Source of the DNA: Bradyrhizobium diazoefficiens
GTDB taxonomy: Bacteria; Pseudomonadota; Alphaproteobacteria; Rhizobiales; Xanthobacteraceae
DNA length: 64,000 nt
Assembly: GCF_016612535.1 (NCBI RefSeq)
Contig: NZ_JAENXS010000002.1
Span: 2,294,001-2,358,000 of the forward strand
Direction: 5' to 3'
This document shows, piece after piece, positions 17,743 to 27,657 of the stretch. The stretch's first letter is position 1, and each line of letters opens with the position of its first letter. Below the pieces are notes generated by a model that was given only the letters and a program-made list of their open reading frames with translations, did no database searches and was not told the DNA's origin. The position numbers and the translations under genes are program-made.

Positions 17743-20592
17743 TCAGGGCACGGCTCTGATCACGCGATCGTGCCAATATGTGCCGTCCAGAACCCGGGCG
17801 GCGAGCTGCAAGTCGAACGTATCCGCTCCCCCACGAAATTTCGCGTAGGCGCTTCGCAACGTCTCCAACGCGCCCTCTCGTTTCACATCCGACCGCTCGG
17901 CCATAGCGAGACTGGTTGCTGCCCGCAGAGTCCAGGACAGGCTCCCTTGCCTTTCCGACAGGTCGATCGCCCGAAGAAAATAGTGCCTGCCAGCGGACAG
18001 TCCTTCGTTGTTCACCAGAGCCAGCTCCCCCCTGATACGGAGCAATTCGGGAGCGTGTATCTGGTGTTCATCATCGAGGTCGATCTTCGCGCGTTCGAAG
18101 ACTTTGATCGCCTGTCCCACACGACCGACAACGGCGAGAGATAGCGCGAATTCTGCCTGCATGATCGCATGGAAAACGCCGTAGCGGGCGGCGGACAGCT
18201 TTTCCAATCCGGAATAGAGCAGCGCCGTGGCCTTGTCCGCGTCTCCTCGCCTGCCTCTCACCAGCGCCTGAACGCAAAGGCCGAAGCCATGATAGCTCTC
18301 CACGCCATGTTTTGCCGCGTGATCGACGAGTTCGTGGGCACGCAGCACAGTCTCCTCGTCGTCGGGGCCGACCAGATATGCGTCGAAGCTTGCTCCCGCA
18401 AGCGCTACACACAGCGGCACGGCCTGATCCAGTTGCCGCGCCTCGGCGAGTGACATCTGGAACAAGCGCCGCGCATGATCCGGAGAGCCGAGCAACCAAA
18501 CCGCATTCGACAGGATCATCAGCGCGTCGACCTTGCGATCATACCCGAACCGCTTGATCAGCGCCTGCCGTGATGCTTCGTCATCCTGGTGTAGCGAAAG
18601 TTCGAGACAGCCTTCGGCCTGCAATATCCGGCCGGTGTGATGATAGCTGATGCCGCGCATGTAGTTGGCCATTGCGATCGCCCCGCGATCGCCGATCTTC
18701 TCGGCGAGCCGGCCGCAACTCTCCGCGAGCTGAACCGCCTCGGCATATCGTGGAAGCCGGATTCGGTGGGCCCATAGAACGAGCAGGGACACCAGTTGAT
18801 GCTCGGAATCGCCAAGCCTCGCGGCAAGACCGCGCGTCTTGTCCCAAGACGCGTAGGACTCCTCGGTCATGCCGCCGGTGAACATCGTGCAACTTGCCAG
18901 CGCGGACTGGATGATCATTTCTTGTCGGGTGCCCGAGCTTGCGCCGTCGAGACGGTCCGCCGCCTTCGCCATCCATTCCCGGCATTCCGTCAGCAGGGCC
19001 ATTCCCATCCAGGTGCTTGCAGATGCCGAAGCGAGCTCCACTCCGGTGTTAGCCTCTCCCTCGTCGGAGAAGGCCCAGGTCAAGGCTGCCCTCAGGTTGC
19101 CGACCTCGACACGCAGCCTCCTTGGCCAGCCCGAGGCGTCGCTCGATGCGCCCTGCTTGAACAAATCGCTGAAATAGAGAGCGTGACGACGGCGCAACGA
19201 GCGATGTTCTTCACTCTCTGCCAATCGTCGGCCGGCAAAGACGCGGGTCGTGTCGAGTAATCGAAGGCGCGAGTCCTGCCCGTCGGCGGCAATCATGGAT
19301 TTCGAGCGCAGCTCCCAGATGCAATCCGAAACCTTTGCCTCAACAGCCTTTTCATCGGCGACAACAGCGACGGCGGCCTCGAAGGTGAATCCGCTGGCGA
19401 ACACGCTGAGTCGGCGCAGGACCAACTTTTCCATCTCACCGAGGAGATCGTAGCTCCATTCCAGGGTGGCATTCAGGGTTTGATGTCGCGGCATGGCCGT
19501 GCGGCGTCCTGCCCATGACAGATTGAGACGCTCATCGAGGAGGCTTGCGGTCTTGCTCAGGCCATAGATGTCGACCCTGCCGGCTGCGAGCTCGATCGCC
19601 AAGGCGATCCCATCCAGTCGTCGACAGATCGCGGCGGCAATCGGCGCGTCCGCATCAGCGAACTCGAAATGGGCCTGGGCGGCCCGCACGCGATCCACGA
19701 GCAACTGCACAGCGGGATATTCCAGAGCACGCGAGGCAGACATCCTCTCGTCGTCCGGAGGGCATGCAAGGGCCGCGAGTTCGTGGACACTCTCACCCTC
19801 GACCCGCATCGCCTCCCGGCTGGTGGCGAGCAAGCGGAGCGTCGGCACCTGGCAATAGAGCTCTTCCGCCAGGGCCGCCGCTCCTTCGATGAGATGTTCG
19901 CAACCATCGAGGACAAGAAGCGCGGGAGCTTCCCGCAGGCGCTTGACGAGCGTAGGCACGACATCGTCCGTCTGCACTGGCAGACCGAACAATGTCGCCA
20001 CCGCGGGAACGATGAGCGTGGCGTCACCAAGCGAGCTCAGATCGATGAAGCGAACCTGACCGTCGAAATCCGAGCGCATGTCGTGAGCGATGGCAACGGC
20101 GACGGTCGTCTTGCCCATGCCGCCTGGCCCGACAATGGTGACGAACCGTTGCGATGTGAGCTTGGCGCGGATCGCGGCAACAACGTCGTAGCGACCAACC
20201 ATGCGCGTCAGACGCGCCGGCAGCCAGGATCTGGACGCCAGATTGGCCTCCGACGTCGAAGTGGCAGGCGAAGAGATCGGCACGATGAAGCTGTAGCCCC
20301 GACCGGGCACGTTCGCGATGTACCGCCGGTTGGGATCACCTTGAGCCAACGCCTTGCGAAGAGCCGAAATGTGCACGCGAAGGCTGACCTGGTCGGCGCC
20401 GCGATCTCCCCAGACACGCTCAATCAGGGTCCTTCTGCTGACGACCTTGTTGCTCTGTTCGACCAAGGCGATGAGCAGATCCATTGCACGCGCACCAAGC
20501 GGCACGAGCCGCGTTCCTTGGGTCAGGAGCCGGTTCCGAACAGACAGCTCATAGGGACCAAAGCTCAGGAGATTGCCACTCTGACTGTTCAT
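17743..20592 (-). CDS. Winged-helix / STAND ATPase / helical-repeat regulator (paralogue 1)
   Basis: A 949-residue regulator with the same layout as the gene at 14779-17640. The winged helix is at residues 8-105 (LLSFGPYELSVRNRLL ... YIANVPGRGYSF), Walker A GPGGMGKTT near residue 157, Walker B ALLVLDGCEHLIEG, then about 450 residues of helical repeats. It is clearly paralogous to the next two genes, but sequence divergence is large, so the duplication is old. It starts 40 bases after the stop of the AraC-type gene on the same strand, so the four regulators and the PoxB-like gene may form one regulatory block. Confidence 0.82.
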   Translation of the reverse strand: MNSQSGNLLSFGPYELSVRNRLLTQGTRLVPLGARAMDLLIALVEQSNKVVSRRTLIERVWGDRGADQVSLRVHISALRKALAQGDPNRRYIANVPGRGYSFIVPISSPATSTSEANLASRSWLPARLTRMVGRYDVVAAIRAKLTSQRFVTIVGPGGMGKTTVAVAIAHDMRSDFDGQVRFIDLSSLGDATLIVPAVATLFGLPVQTDDVVPTLVKRLREAPALLVLDGCEHLIEGAAALAEELYCQVPTLRLLATSREAMRVEGESVHELAALACPPDDERMSASRALEYPAVQLLVDRVRAAQAHFEFADADAPIAAAICRRLDGIALAIELAAGRVDIYGLSKTASLLDERLNLSWAGRRTAMPRHQTLNATLEWSYDLLGEMEKLVLRRLSVFASGFTFEAAVAVVADEKAVEAKVSDCIWELRSKSMIAADGQDSRLRLLDTTRVFAGRRLAESEEHRSLRRRHALYFSDLFKQGASSDASGWPRRLRVEVGNLRAALTWAFSDEGEANTGVELASASASTWMGMALLTECREWMAKAADRLDGASSGTRQEMIIQSALASCTMFTGGMTEESYASWDKTRGLAARLGDSEHQLVSLLVLWAHRIRLPRYAEAVQLAESCGRLAEKIGDRGAIAMANYMRGISYHHTGRILQAEGCLELSLHQDDEASRQALIKRFGYDRKVDALMILSNAVWLLGSPDHARRLFQMSLAEARQLDQAVPLCVALAGASFDAYLVGPDDEETVLRAHELVDHAAKHGVESYHGFGLCVQALVRGRRGDADKATALLYSGLEKLSAARYGVFHAIMQAEFALSLAVVGRVGQAIKVFERAKIDLDDEHQIHAPELLRIRGELALVNNEGLSAGRHYFLRAIDLSERQGSLSWTLRAATSLAMAERSDVKREGALETLRSAYAKFRGGADTFDLQLAARVLDGTYWHDRVIRAVP

Positions 20593-20632
20593 CGGATCTC
20601 TGCCATCCCTTCCAATTCTTCGCTAGACCGCG

Positions 20633-21187
20633 CTATTGGATCTCGCGTTCGCGTCGCCAGCTCGCGGGGCTTTGTCCAAACGCCTGCCTGAACAGCCTGC
20701 ACAGATGGGCCTGATCGGAAAACCCGACGCTCAGGGCTATTTCACTCAAGGAGGCCGAGCTAGTCAGCATCAAGTGACAGGCTTTCTCGAGCCGCCTTCT
20801 TACGACGTAGGCATGCGGCGGCTCTCCAAACGTCAACTTGAACGACCGCGAGAAATGGGCCGGGCTTCGACGCGCGACGGCGCTGAGATCCTGGGTGTGA
20901 ATCGTGCGATGCAGATTCTTGTCGATGAAGCTTCGGACGCGCATGATTTGCCAACCGGCGAGTCCCAACGCTCTGGAATTCGTGGTGCCCGAAAGACGCT
21001 CGATCTCCGAGCGCAGGATCGTCGAGGCGGTCGCCAACGACGCCCTTGCCGCTTCCCGGTCATGTTCGAGATCTCGCCGCGCCAGTTCGACCAGTTGGGC
21101 GAGGCTGCTCGCCAGATAGCCGAACTGAAGGCCGGGTGGCGAAGACTTTGTGATCGCTTCAGGCCCATCCATATCCAACCTCGACAT
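20633..21187 (-). CDS. AraC-family transcriptional regulator
   Basis: About 184 residues. The last 100 form the AraC double helix-turn-helix (IHTQDLSAVARRSPAHFSRS ... IALSVGFSDQAHLCRLFRQ). The N-terminal part is short and helical with no recognised ligand domain. I take the ATG at 21187 (MSRLDMDG); a TTG at 21367 extends the frame through AT-rich DNA that looks non-coding. It is the first gene of a minus-strand run of regulators. The segment 21188-21439 upstream is low in GC and holds the likely promoter. Confidence 0.78.
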   Translation of the reverse strand: MSRLDMDGPEAITKSSPPGLQFGYLASSLAQLVELARRDLEHDREAARASLATASTILRSEIERLSGTTNSRALGLAGWQIMRVRSFIDKNLHRTIHTQDLSAVARRSPAHFSRSFKLTFGEPPHAYVVRRRLEKACHLMLTSSASLSEIALSVGFSDQAHLCRLFRQAFGQSPASWRREREIQ

Positions 21188-21439
21188 TTCAAATCGCCCT
21201 GCCCTCGTCGAGAATGGTCCAAACGGCGGCGCTTGGCTTGTTAAGTAGCGTTCTGAACTGTTAATTTTGAGCAGTTGCCCAATGCTTGGGTAAATGCCAG
21301 AGAATAAAAAATCGTTTATAATCAATAATTTACGTCGCTGGAAAGAGGAAGCAACACTGACATTCAAGCCATTTTGTCACCGGCAATGGGGAGCCAACGT
21401 CCGTCGTCGGTCCAGGACGGAAGGCGGCCGGCGCGGTTG

Positions 21440-22420
21440 CTAGTCGTAATGTACCTCGACGACCTTTCCGCGGAAAAGTCGATAGACCATCGTGGTGTAG
21501 ATCAGTGTGAGCGGCATGACGAAGAGGCCGGCGCCCCAGAACATGAATGCCAAGCTCGAAGGTGGCGATGCGGCCTGCTCGACCGTGAGTACAAACGGAA
21601 TCATGAACGGCCAGAACGAAACGGCCAGCGTGCCGAAGGCCGCCATGAAGATAAGGGCAGAGAATCTGAAAGGCCCGAAATCATCCCGTTGCTTGACACT
21701 CCTTAACAGTCCCCAGGTTGCAACTGCTCCGACGAGGGGAAAGACCAGTAGATAGGGACGCTCGAGCCACCGTTGCATTAGTTCGAGATGCATCACGAGC
21801 GATGCGACGAACGCGCATGCGAGGAAGACGAGCACGCCGACGGTCAGGATCGGCAGCATGCGGTACGCAAACGCCCGGATCGGGTCCTCGCATTTGCGCA
21901 CCAGCCAGCCTGCGCCGAGAAGACTGTACCCGAGCACGAGACCTACCCCGCACAAGACCGCGAATGGGCTGAGCCATCCCAGCGCGCCGCCAACATAGTG
22001 ACCGTTCTCCATCGGAAGCCCTTCGACGAGCGCACCGATCGTCATGCCCTGTACGAACGTCGCAACCAGCGAACCGCCGGCAAAGCCAAGATCCCAGAAC
22101 CAGCGGAATCCGCGCGCTTTGTAGCGAAACTCGAATGCGACGCCGCGCAAGATCAGCGCGCATAACATCAGCACAAGGGCCAGATAGAAGGTCGACAGCA
22201 GTGCCGCGTAAGCGGCGGGGAACGCTCCGAACAGGATCGTCCCGGTCAGCACCAGCCAGGTTTCATTTCCGTCCCATACCGGCGAGATCGCGCTGAGCAT
22301 CTTGCGCCGATTAGGTTCATCGGCGAAGGCGAACAGGATGCCGACGCCGAGGTCAAAGCCATCCAGCAGGACATAGAGCGATGTGGTGACCGCGAGCAGG
22401 CCGGCCCAGAACAGGATCAT
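21440..22420 (-). CDS. Cytochrome bd-type quinol oxidase subunit II
   Basis: A 326-residue integral membrane protein with about eight to nine membrane segments, matching CydB. The N-terminus LYVLLDGFDLGVGILF and PVWDGNETWLVLTGTILFGAFP are diagnostic. The in-frame extension to 22678 lies inside cydA and is rejected: the ATG at 22420 overlaps the cydA stop as ATGA and has AAGGAG upstream. It forms the oxidase with subunit I and oxidises quinol while reducing oxygen to water. No CydX-like small frame follows the stop codon, and no cydDC genes are nearby. Confidence 0.92.
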   Translation of the reverse strand: MILFWAGLLAVTTSLYVLLDGFDLGVGILFAFADEPNRRKMLSAISPVWDGNETWLVLTGTILFGAFPAAYAALLSTFYLALVLMLCALILRGVAFEFRYKARGFRWFWDLGFAGGSLVATFVQGMTIGALVEGLPMENGHYVGGALGWLSPFAVLCGVGLVLGYSLLGAGWLVRKCEDPIRAFAYRMLPILTVGVLVFLACAFVASLVMHLELMQRWLERPYLLVFPLVGAVATWGLLRSVKQRDDFGPFRFSALIFMAAFGTLAVSFWPFMIPFVLTVEQAASPPSSLAFMFWGAGLFVMPLTLIYTTMVYRLFRGKVVEVHYD

Positions 22421-23826
22421 AGCAAGGCTCCTTCCTGGGTAGTCTTCGCGACTGGATTGTCGCCACCGATGACCCCGAGCGGACGTTTTGGATTGAGCGG
22501 GAGGATCGGCTTGGACTCGACGGGGCCGGCCTTCAGGAGGCGATACACGTAGAGCGTTCCAAAACTGAATATGACGACGTAGACCACCGCGAAGATGATC
22601 AGGGATACGGTCACCGCCTGAACGCTCAGCGTTGGGGTGACGGCGTCGGCCGTACGCAGCGCGCCGTACACGCTCCACGGCTGGCGACCGACCTCAGCGG
22701 TGAACCAGCCCGTCAATGTCGCGACGAACGGAAGCGGGAAGCTCAGAAAGGTCGCCCACAGCAGCAGCCGCTGCCCGGGCTTGCGCTCGAACAGGAGGTA
22801 GAGCGAGCCGAGCCAGGCCAGTGCCATCATCAACAGGCCGCATCCGACCATGATCCTGAAGGCGAAGAACGGAATCGCGACGGGCGGGCGGTCCTGCGGG
22901 GCAAAGCTCGTCAGGCCGACCTCTTTCGAGTCGAGACGCATCGATGCGATCAGGCTGCCAAGATAGGGAATCTTGAGCTCGATACGATTGGTCTCAGTGG
23001 ACTCGTCGGGGATTGCGATCAGCACCTCGCTCGCCGGCTGCTCATCATGCCAGCGGCCCTCGATCGCCGCAAACTTGGCGGGCTGTCGATCGTGGACGTA
23101 GTCGCCATTCAAATGTCCGACAAACAGCTGAACCGGGATCAGGAGCGCGGCCAGGAACAAACCCATCCGTAGCATCACGCGAGCTTCCGCCGCATAGATG
23201 CCGCGCAACATGTACCAGGCTCCGGTCGCAGCCACGCAAAACGCCCCGGTCAGATAGGCGGCGACCAACATGTGCGGAAATCGGACCCACACCACCGGGC
23301 TGAAGATGATGGCTTTCCAATTAGTCGGGACGAAGATGCCGTTCTCGACGGCATAACCGACTGGCGCCTGCATCCAGCTGTTGTTCACCATGATCCAGAA
23401 CGCGCTGAACGTCGTCCCAAGCGCGACCATCATGGTGGAAAGCAGATAGACCGCCGGCGTCACCCTGCTCCTTCCGAACAGCAGGACGCCGAAGAATGAC
23501 GCTTCCAGCGCAAACGCGGTGAAGCTTTCATAGGTCAGCAGAGGTCCCTGGATCGGCCCGGTCACCTCCGACAGCCGGCTCCAGTTCATGCCGAACTCGA
23601 ACGCCAGCACGATCCCCGAGACGACCCCCAATCCGAACGTCACGCCGAATATCTTGAGCCAAAAATCGAACAGGCGCCGATACACGGGCTTGCCGCTGAT
23701 CAGGTGAAACGCCTCAAGCATCGTGAGCCAGGCGGCAACCCCGATTGTGAACGATGGAAATATGATGTGAAACGACACCGTGAAGGCGAACTGCACGCGA
23801 GATAACAGAAGCGCGGTCCACATCAT
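22417..23826 (-). CDS. Cytochrome bd-type (cyanide-insensitive-like) quinol oxidase subunit I
   Basis: A 469-residue multi-pass protein matching CydA/CioA. The haem-ligand histidine lies in VSFHIIFPSFTIG near the N-terminus, and GWFTAEVGRQPW is a highly conserved late segment. The periplasmic quinol loop between about residues 240 and 310 is short, as in the CioA branch rather than long-loop E. coli CydA. The start ATGATG at 23826 follows AGGAG; the frame to 24129 is shadow. It sits 20 bases after the PoxB-like gene, so pyruvate oxidation and quinol oxidation are probably co-expressed, a common response to low oxygen or redox stress. Confidence 0.92.
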   Translation of the reverse strand: MMWTALLLSRVQFAFTVSFHIIFPSFTIGVAAWLTMLEAFHLISGKPVYRRLFDFWLKIFGVTFGLGVVSGIVLAFEFGMNWSRLSEVTGPIQGPLLTYESFTAFALEASFFGVLLFGRSRVTPAVYLLSTMMVALGTTFSAFWIMVNNSWMQAPVGYAVENGIFVPTNWKAIIFSPVVWVRFPHMLVAAYLTGAFCVAATGAWYMLRGIYAAEARVMLRMGLFLAALLIPVQLFVGHLNGDYVHDRQPAKFAAIEGRWHDEQPASEVLIAIPDESTETNRIELKIPYLGSLIASMRLDSKEVGLTSFAPQDRPPVAIPFFAFRIMVGCGLLMMALAWLGSLYLLFERKPGQRLLLWATFLSFPLPFVATLTGWFTAEVGRQPWSVYGALRTADAVTPTLSVQAVTVSLIIFAVVYVVIFSFGTLYVYRLLKAGPVESKPILPLNPKRPLGVIGGDNPVAKTTQEGALL

Positions 23827-23846
23827 GATTGCTCTCCTAATCGCAC

Positions 23847-25568
23847 TCAACGTGCCAAATTGACCTTCGTCAGGTCGATCAACTGCGATGCGCGGCCGTC
23901 CAGGACCGCCTTCATCATGAACATGCCGAAATGAAGGGCCTGATCGGCGGTCGTCTTGGGCGGCATGGCGAGTTCCTGGCGCGCGCTCACCACATCGACC
24001 AGCACCGGGCCCGGATGCGCCAACGCGATCTCGATGGCGCTCTTCAGTTCCTGCGGCTTCTCGACCCGGATGCCGCGAACACCTACCGCTTCCGCCATCA
24101 GCGCAAAATTCGGGTTCTTGAGGTCGCAACCTGTATCCAGGAAGCCGCTGGCCTTCATCTCCATCTCGACAAAGCCGAGCGTGCCGTTGTTGAGAACGAT
24201 GACCTTCACCGGCAGTCCCATCTGGGTCAGGGTGATGAAGTCACCCATCATCATGCTGAAACCGCCGTCGCCCGACATCGAGATGACCTGGCGGTTGGGA
24301 TACGTCACCTGGGCACCGATCGCCTGCAGCATCGCATTGGCCATCGATCCGTGGTTGAACGAACCGATGATCCGCCGCTGGCCGTTGACCTTGAGATAGC
24401 GCGCGGTCCAGATGATCGGCGTACCGACGTCACAGGTGAATATGGCGTCGTCGGCCGCGAGCTCGCTGACCAGCCGCGTGACATATTGGGGATGAATGAC
24501 GGTGCTGCTAGGACCGCTCTCCGCCAGGGCGTCGAGATCCTTGCGCGCCTTCTTGTAGTCGATCAGCGCATCGTTGAGATGGCTGGAGTCCGTCTTCTCC
24601 TTGATCGCCGGAAGCACGGCAGCCAAGGTATCCTTGACGGTTCCGAGCAACCCCAGATGAAGCGAACATCGATTGCCGAGCGCTTCCGGACGGATGTCCA
24701 CTTGCGCAATCTTGGCGTGCTCCGGGTAGAACGCCCGATAGGGAAAGTCCGTCCCCAGCATGAGCAGCGCGTCGCAGTTCTTCATCGCCGCATAGCCTGA
24801 GGCAAAGCCGACAAGACCGGTCATCCCGACGTCGTAGGGGTTATCGTACTCGATGTGCTCCTTCCCCCGGAACGCGTGCACGATCGGCGCCTTCAGCCGG
24901 CGCGCCAGCTCGACGACCTCCGCGTGAGCGCCGGCGCAACCCGCGCCGCAGAACAGCGTCACCCGCGACGAACCGTTGAGGAAGCTTGCCAGCTCCCTGA
25001 CATCGGACGCACTCGGCTGCACAACAGGCGCAGCGGGCACCAGCCACTCCGGAACGTCGGCGTCGATTTTTGTCAGCGCCACGTCGCCCGGCAGAACGAC
25101 CACCGCAACACCGCGCTTGGCGACCGCGATCCGGATCGCGCGCTTGAGGATCTGGGGAAGCTGATTGGCGCTTGAGACCAGCTCGACATAGTGGCTACAC
25201 TCCTTGAACAGGCTCTCCGGATGAGTCGCCTGAAAGTAGTCGATTCCGATCTCGCTGCTGGGGATGTGCGAAGCGATCGCCAGGACCGGCACGCCGTTGC
25301 GCTGACAGTCAAACAGGCCGTTGATCAAATGCAAATTTCCGGGACCGCAGCTGCCGGCACAGACGGCGAGATTTCCGGTGAGATGCGCTTCGGCTCCGGC
25401 CGCAAACGCGGCGGCCTCCTCATGGCGCATATGAATCCAGGCGATCGACTTTCGCCTCCGCAACGCGTCTGAGAAACCGTTCAAGGAATCCCCGACCACG
25501 CCGTAGACGCGTTTGACGCCGGTTCTTTCAAGCGCTTCGACGAGATATTCGGATGCAGTTCTGCTCAC
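23847..25568 (-). CDS. PoxB-like pyruvate dehydrogenase (quinone)
   Basis: A 573-residue ThDP enzyme. The catalytic glutamate lies in [19 protein letters not shown], and the ThDP motif is [17 protein letters not shown]...LNNGTLGF. Length matches E. coli PoxB. It starts with GTG at 25568, eight bases after AAGGAG. It heads an operon with cydA and cydB, so electrons from pyruvate can enter quinone and leave by the bd oxidase without complex I or III. It is a paralogue of the protein at 11232-12944. The C-terminal membrane-binding tail of PoxB cannot be confirmed by eye. Confidence 0.86.
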   Translation of the reverse strand: MSRTASEYLVEALERTGVKRVYGVVGDSLNGFSDALRRRKSIAWIHMRHEEAAAFAAGAEAHLTGNLAVCAGSCGPGNLHLINGLFDCQRNGVPVLAIASHIPSSEIGIDYFQATHPESLFKECSHYVELVSSANQLPQILKRAIRIAVAKRGVAVVVLPGDVALTKIDADVPEWLVPAAPVVQPSASDVRELASFLNGSSRVTLFCGAGCAGAHAEVVELARRLKAPIVHAFRGKEHIEYDNPYDVGMTGLVGFASGYAAMKNCDALLMLGTDFPYRAFYPEHAKIAQVDIRPEALGNRCSLHLGLLGTVKDTLAAVLPAIKEKTDSSHLNDALIDYKKARKDLDALAESGPSSTVIHPQYVTRLVSELAADDAIFTCDVGTPIIWTARYLKVNGQRRIIGSFNHGSMANAMLQAIGAQVTYPNRQVISMSGDGGFSMMMGDFITLTQMGLPVKVIVLNNGTLGFVEMEMKASGFLDTGCDLKNPNFALMAEAVGVRGIRVEKPQELKSAIEIALAHPGPVLVDVVSARQELAMPPKTTADQALHFGMFMMKAVLDGRASQLIDLTKVNLAR

Positions 25569-25644
25569 GGCAGTTCTCCTTGTTCAGCCCAGCCGAGCTT
25601 CGCGCAAGACTTTGCCCTTCGCCCATCCCGAAGGTCTGATCGCA

Positions 25645-26448
25645 TTACTTGCGTGTGTAATCCTCGAGGATCTTCAGGTCGGTGACGGAGTAGGACAACG
25701 AGTAGCGAAAGCCCGACTCGATCCGTTTCGGTGCCAGGGCGTGAAGTTCCTCGCCGTGCACCTCGGGAAGCCGCAGCTCGGCGTCGCCGACCCAGGCTTC
25801 CGCGACGGTCAGATTGTCGGTGATCGACATCGCGAGCTCATTGACAGCCGGCTTGTCCTGATGTCCCGCCGCGAGCCGCGGGAAATATCGCAACAGCACC
25901 GTCGGTCGGGTCAGGAGCGACAATCCGTTTTCGACGGGCTTGCGCAGCGTGATGCAGGCTTCAGCCAGGCGCTCGCCGTGGGCCGAAAGGCTCGCACCAA
26001 ATCGTCCGCCCGGCTCGATCGGCGCCGCGGCGCGACTTGCCGCCGCGAATGTGCGGGTCTGGAAGATGCTGCCGAGCTTCTTCGGAAAGCCCTGTGTCCA
26101 GCCGCGTGCCAGCGCGGCATCATTGTCGACGTAGATGTAGGGGCACCACATCACCGGCGTGTCGCCGTACATCGCATCGAGCAGCACGAATGCCTCGCGG
26201 TACTGGTAGCGTGCGGGATCGAGAAACTCGTCGTTCTGCGCAGTGAACTGCCAGTCCAGGAACATCATGACGGCGTGGCCGTTCGACTTCGGGTCCGGGG
26301 ACAGGCCACTGGGAAGTGTCGCTGCCGTCGCTTCAGGATCTGTCCAGAACGTAACGCCCACTACGTCGCTGGAATAATGCCACGGCGGCGGAGGATTCAG
26401 CGCGGCTTGGCCGAATGGCGATTTCGGGACGGTAAAGCCTTTGAGCAT
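25645..26448 (-). CDS. Acetoacetate decarboxylase-like protein 1
   Basis: A 267-residue ADC-fold protein. QGFPKKLGSIFQTRTF contains the lysine expected to form the Schiff base in acetoacetate decarboxylase. RYQYREAFVLLDAMY and VMWCPYIYVDND are also typical. Family members decarboxylate beta-keto acids or, in the wider superfamily, act as hydratases or aldolases. A strong AGGAGG precedes the ATG. A second paralogue lies 128 bases upstream on the same strand. It follows the poxB-cydAB unit in position but not transcription order. Confidence 0.82.
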   Translation of the reverse strand: MLKGFTVPKSPFGQAALNPPPPWHYSSDVVGVTFWTDPEATAATLPSGLSPDPKSNGHAVMMFLDWQFTAQNDEFLDPARYQYREAFVLLDAMYGDTPVMWCPYIYVDNDAALARGWTQGFPKKLGSIFQTRTFAAASRAAAPIEPGGRFGASLSAHGERLAEACITLRKPVENGLSLLTRPTVLLRYFPRLAAGHQDKPAVNELAMSITDNLTVAEAWVGDAELRLPEVHGEELHALAPKRIESGFRYSLSYSVTDLKILEDYTRK

Positions 26449-26576
26449 GTCGACCTCCTGTGTTGTCGTTCGCCAGGAAGTCTATCGAAGCAGGCGGCAA
26501 TTGATTTTACGGGCTTGCGCCAGATTGTCTGTTCTTGCGCCTTAGACGATTTCTCGATGTTTCCCGCACCAGCGCG

Positions 26577-27389
26577 TTAGCGCGAGTCTTGAGCCGCCAA
26601 GTCCGCCAGAACTTCCGTGTCGGAAATTGCGCATGAAAACGAAAAGCGGAATCCACGACCGACTTTGACCGGGCCCAGCATCTCAAGCTCTTCGCCGTGG
26701 GCCTCCGGAAAAACGAGATCGCCGTCGCCAATCCACACGTTCGTAGTTAGGAGATCGTCCATTTTGCAACGAACGATCTCGTCGACAGCCGGCTTGTGAT
26801 GAAGGCCGGCACAAAGCCGGGGAAAATAGCGTCGTGCGACAATTGGACGATCGAGCAATCCAACTAGATGATCTGCTTTCCTACGTAACGTAACTCGGCC
26901 CTGCGCCAGCAATTGTCCGTGAGCAGACAGAGAAGCCGCGAGCCTTGCACCATCGACCAGCACCGCCGAAGCGGCGCCCGCTGCGGCGAACGTTCGCGTC
27001 TGGCGCACAACGCCGATCTTTCTTGGATAGCCCTGGATCCAGCCAACCGCGAGCACGGCGTCGTTATCAGCAAACGCGTACGGGCACCAGGCTATTTCCG
27101 ATCCCTGCCAAAGCGCGTCGAGCAGCACGATGAACTCGCGGCACTGATAGCGGGCAGGATCAAGGTGCTCGTCACCTTGCGCGGTGAATTGGCAGTCAAC
27201 GAAGAGCGCGACCGAACGGCCGGCACGGCTGGCGTGAAGCTCGATGCCGCTGGGCAGGAAGTCTGCCGCAGCATCGGCATCGTTCCAGAACTCGACCGCC
27301 AGGACATCTCCTGCGAAATGCCACGGCGGCGAAGGCGCCAGGGCCGCCGCTCCCCGCGGCGTCCGGGGGACCGTAAAGCCCTTCAGCAT
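26577..27389 (-). CDS. Acetoacetate decarboxylase-like protein 2
   Basis: A 270-residue paralogue of the neighbouring protein. Both begin MLKGFTVP, and the Schiff-base region reads QGYPRKIGVVRQTRTF, keeping the lysine. The ATG at 27389 follows AAGGATC; the frame to 27446 has no support. Tandem duplication followed by divergence is the simplest reading. Two enzymes with different keto-acid specificity, or a heteromer, are both possible. Confidence 0.82.
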   Translation of the reverse strand: MLKGFTVPRTPRGAAALAPSPPWHFAGDVLAVEFWNDADAAADFLPSGIELHASRAGRSVALFVDCQFTAQGDEHLDPARYQCREFIVLLDALWQGSEIAWCPYAFADNDAVLAVGWIQGYPRKIGVVRQTRTFAAAGAASAVLVDGARLAASLSAHGQLLAQGRVTLRRKADHLVGLLDRPIVARRYFPRLCAGLHHKPAVDEIVRCKMDDLLTTNVWIGDGDLVFPEAHGEELEMLGPVKVGRGFRFSFSCAISDTEVLADLAAQDSR

Positions 27390-27657
27390 CTCAAGATCCT
27401 TCCCAGCCAAAAACGCGTTCTGTGCCAGCCTAAGGCGCCTGTGCAACTCACCTCTTGAAGGATCATGCGATCACTTGGCCGTTCCTGCGCTTCTTCCGGG
27501 ACCGCTGTCAAATGACGCACGGCCGTCCGCACTTACATTCAAGTCGAAGCGCGTTCAGACAAGCTGCGGCCCCGCACGTCCACTATGCTAACGCGTCAGG
27601 AAGATCCGCTATCAGGAAGATCCGCTAAAGGATCAGGACTAGGAATCAGGACCGGGG

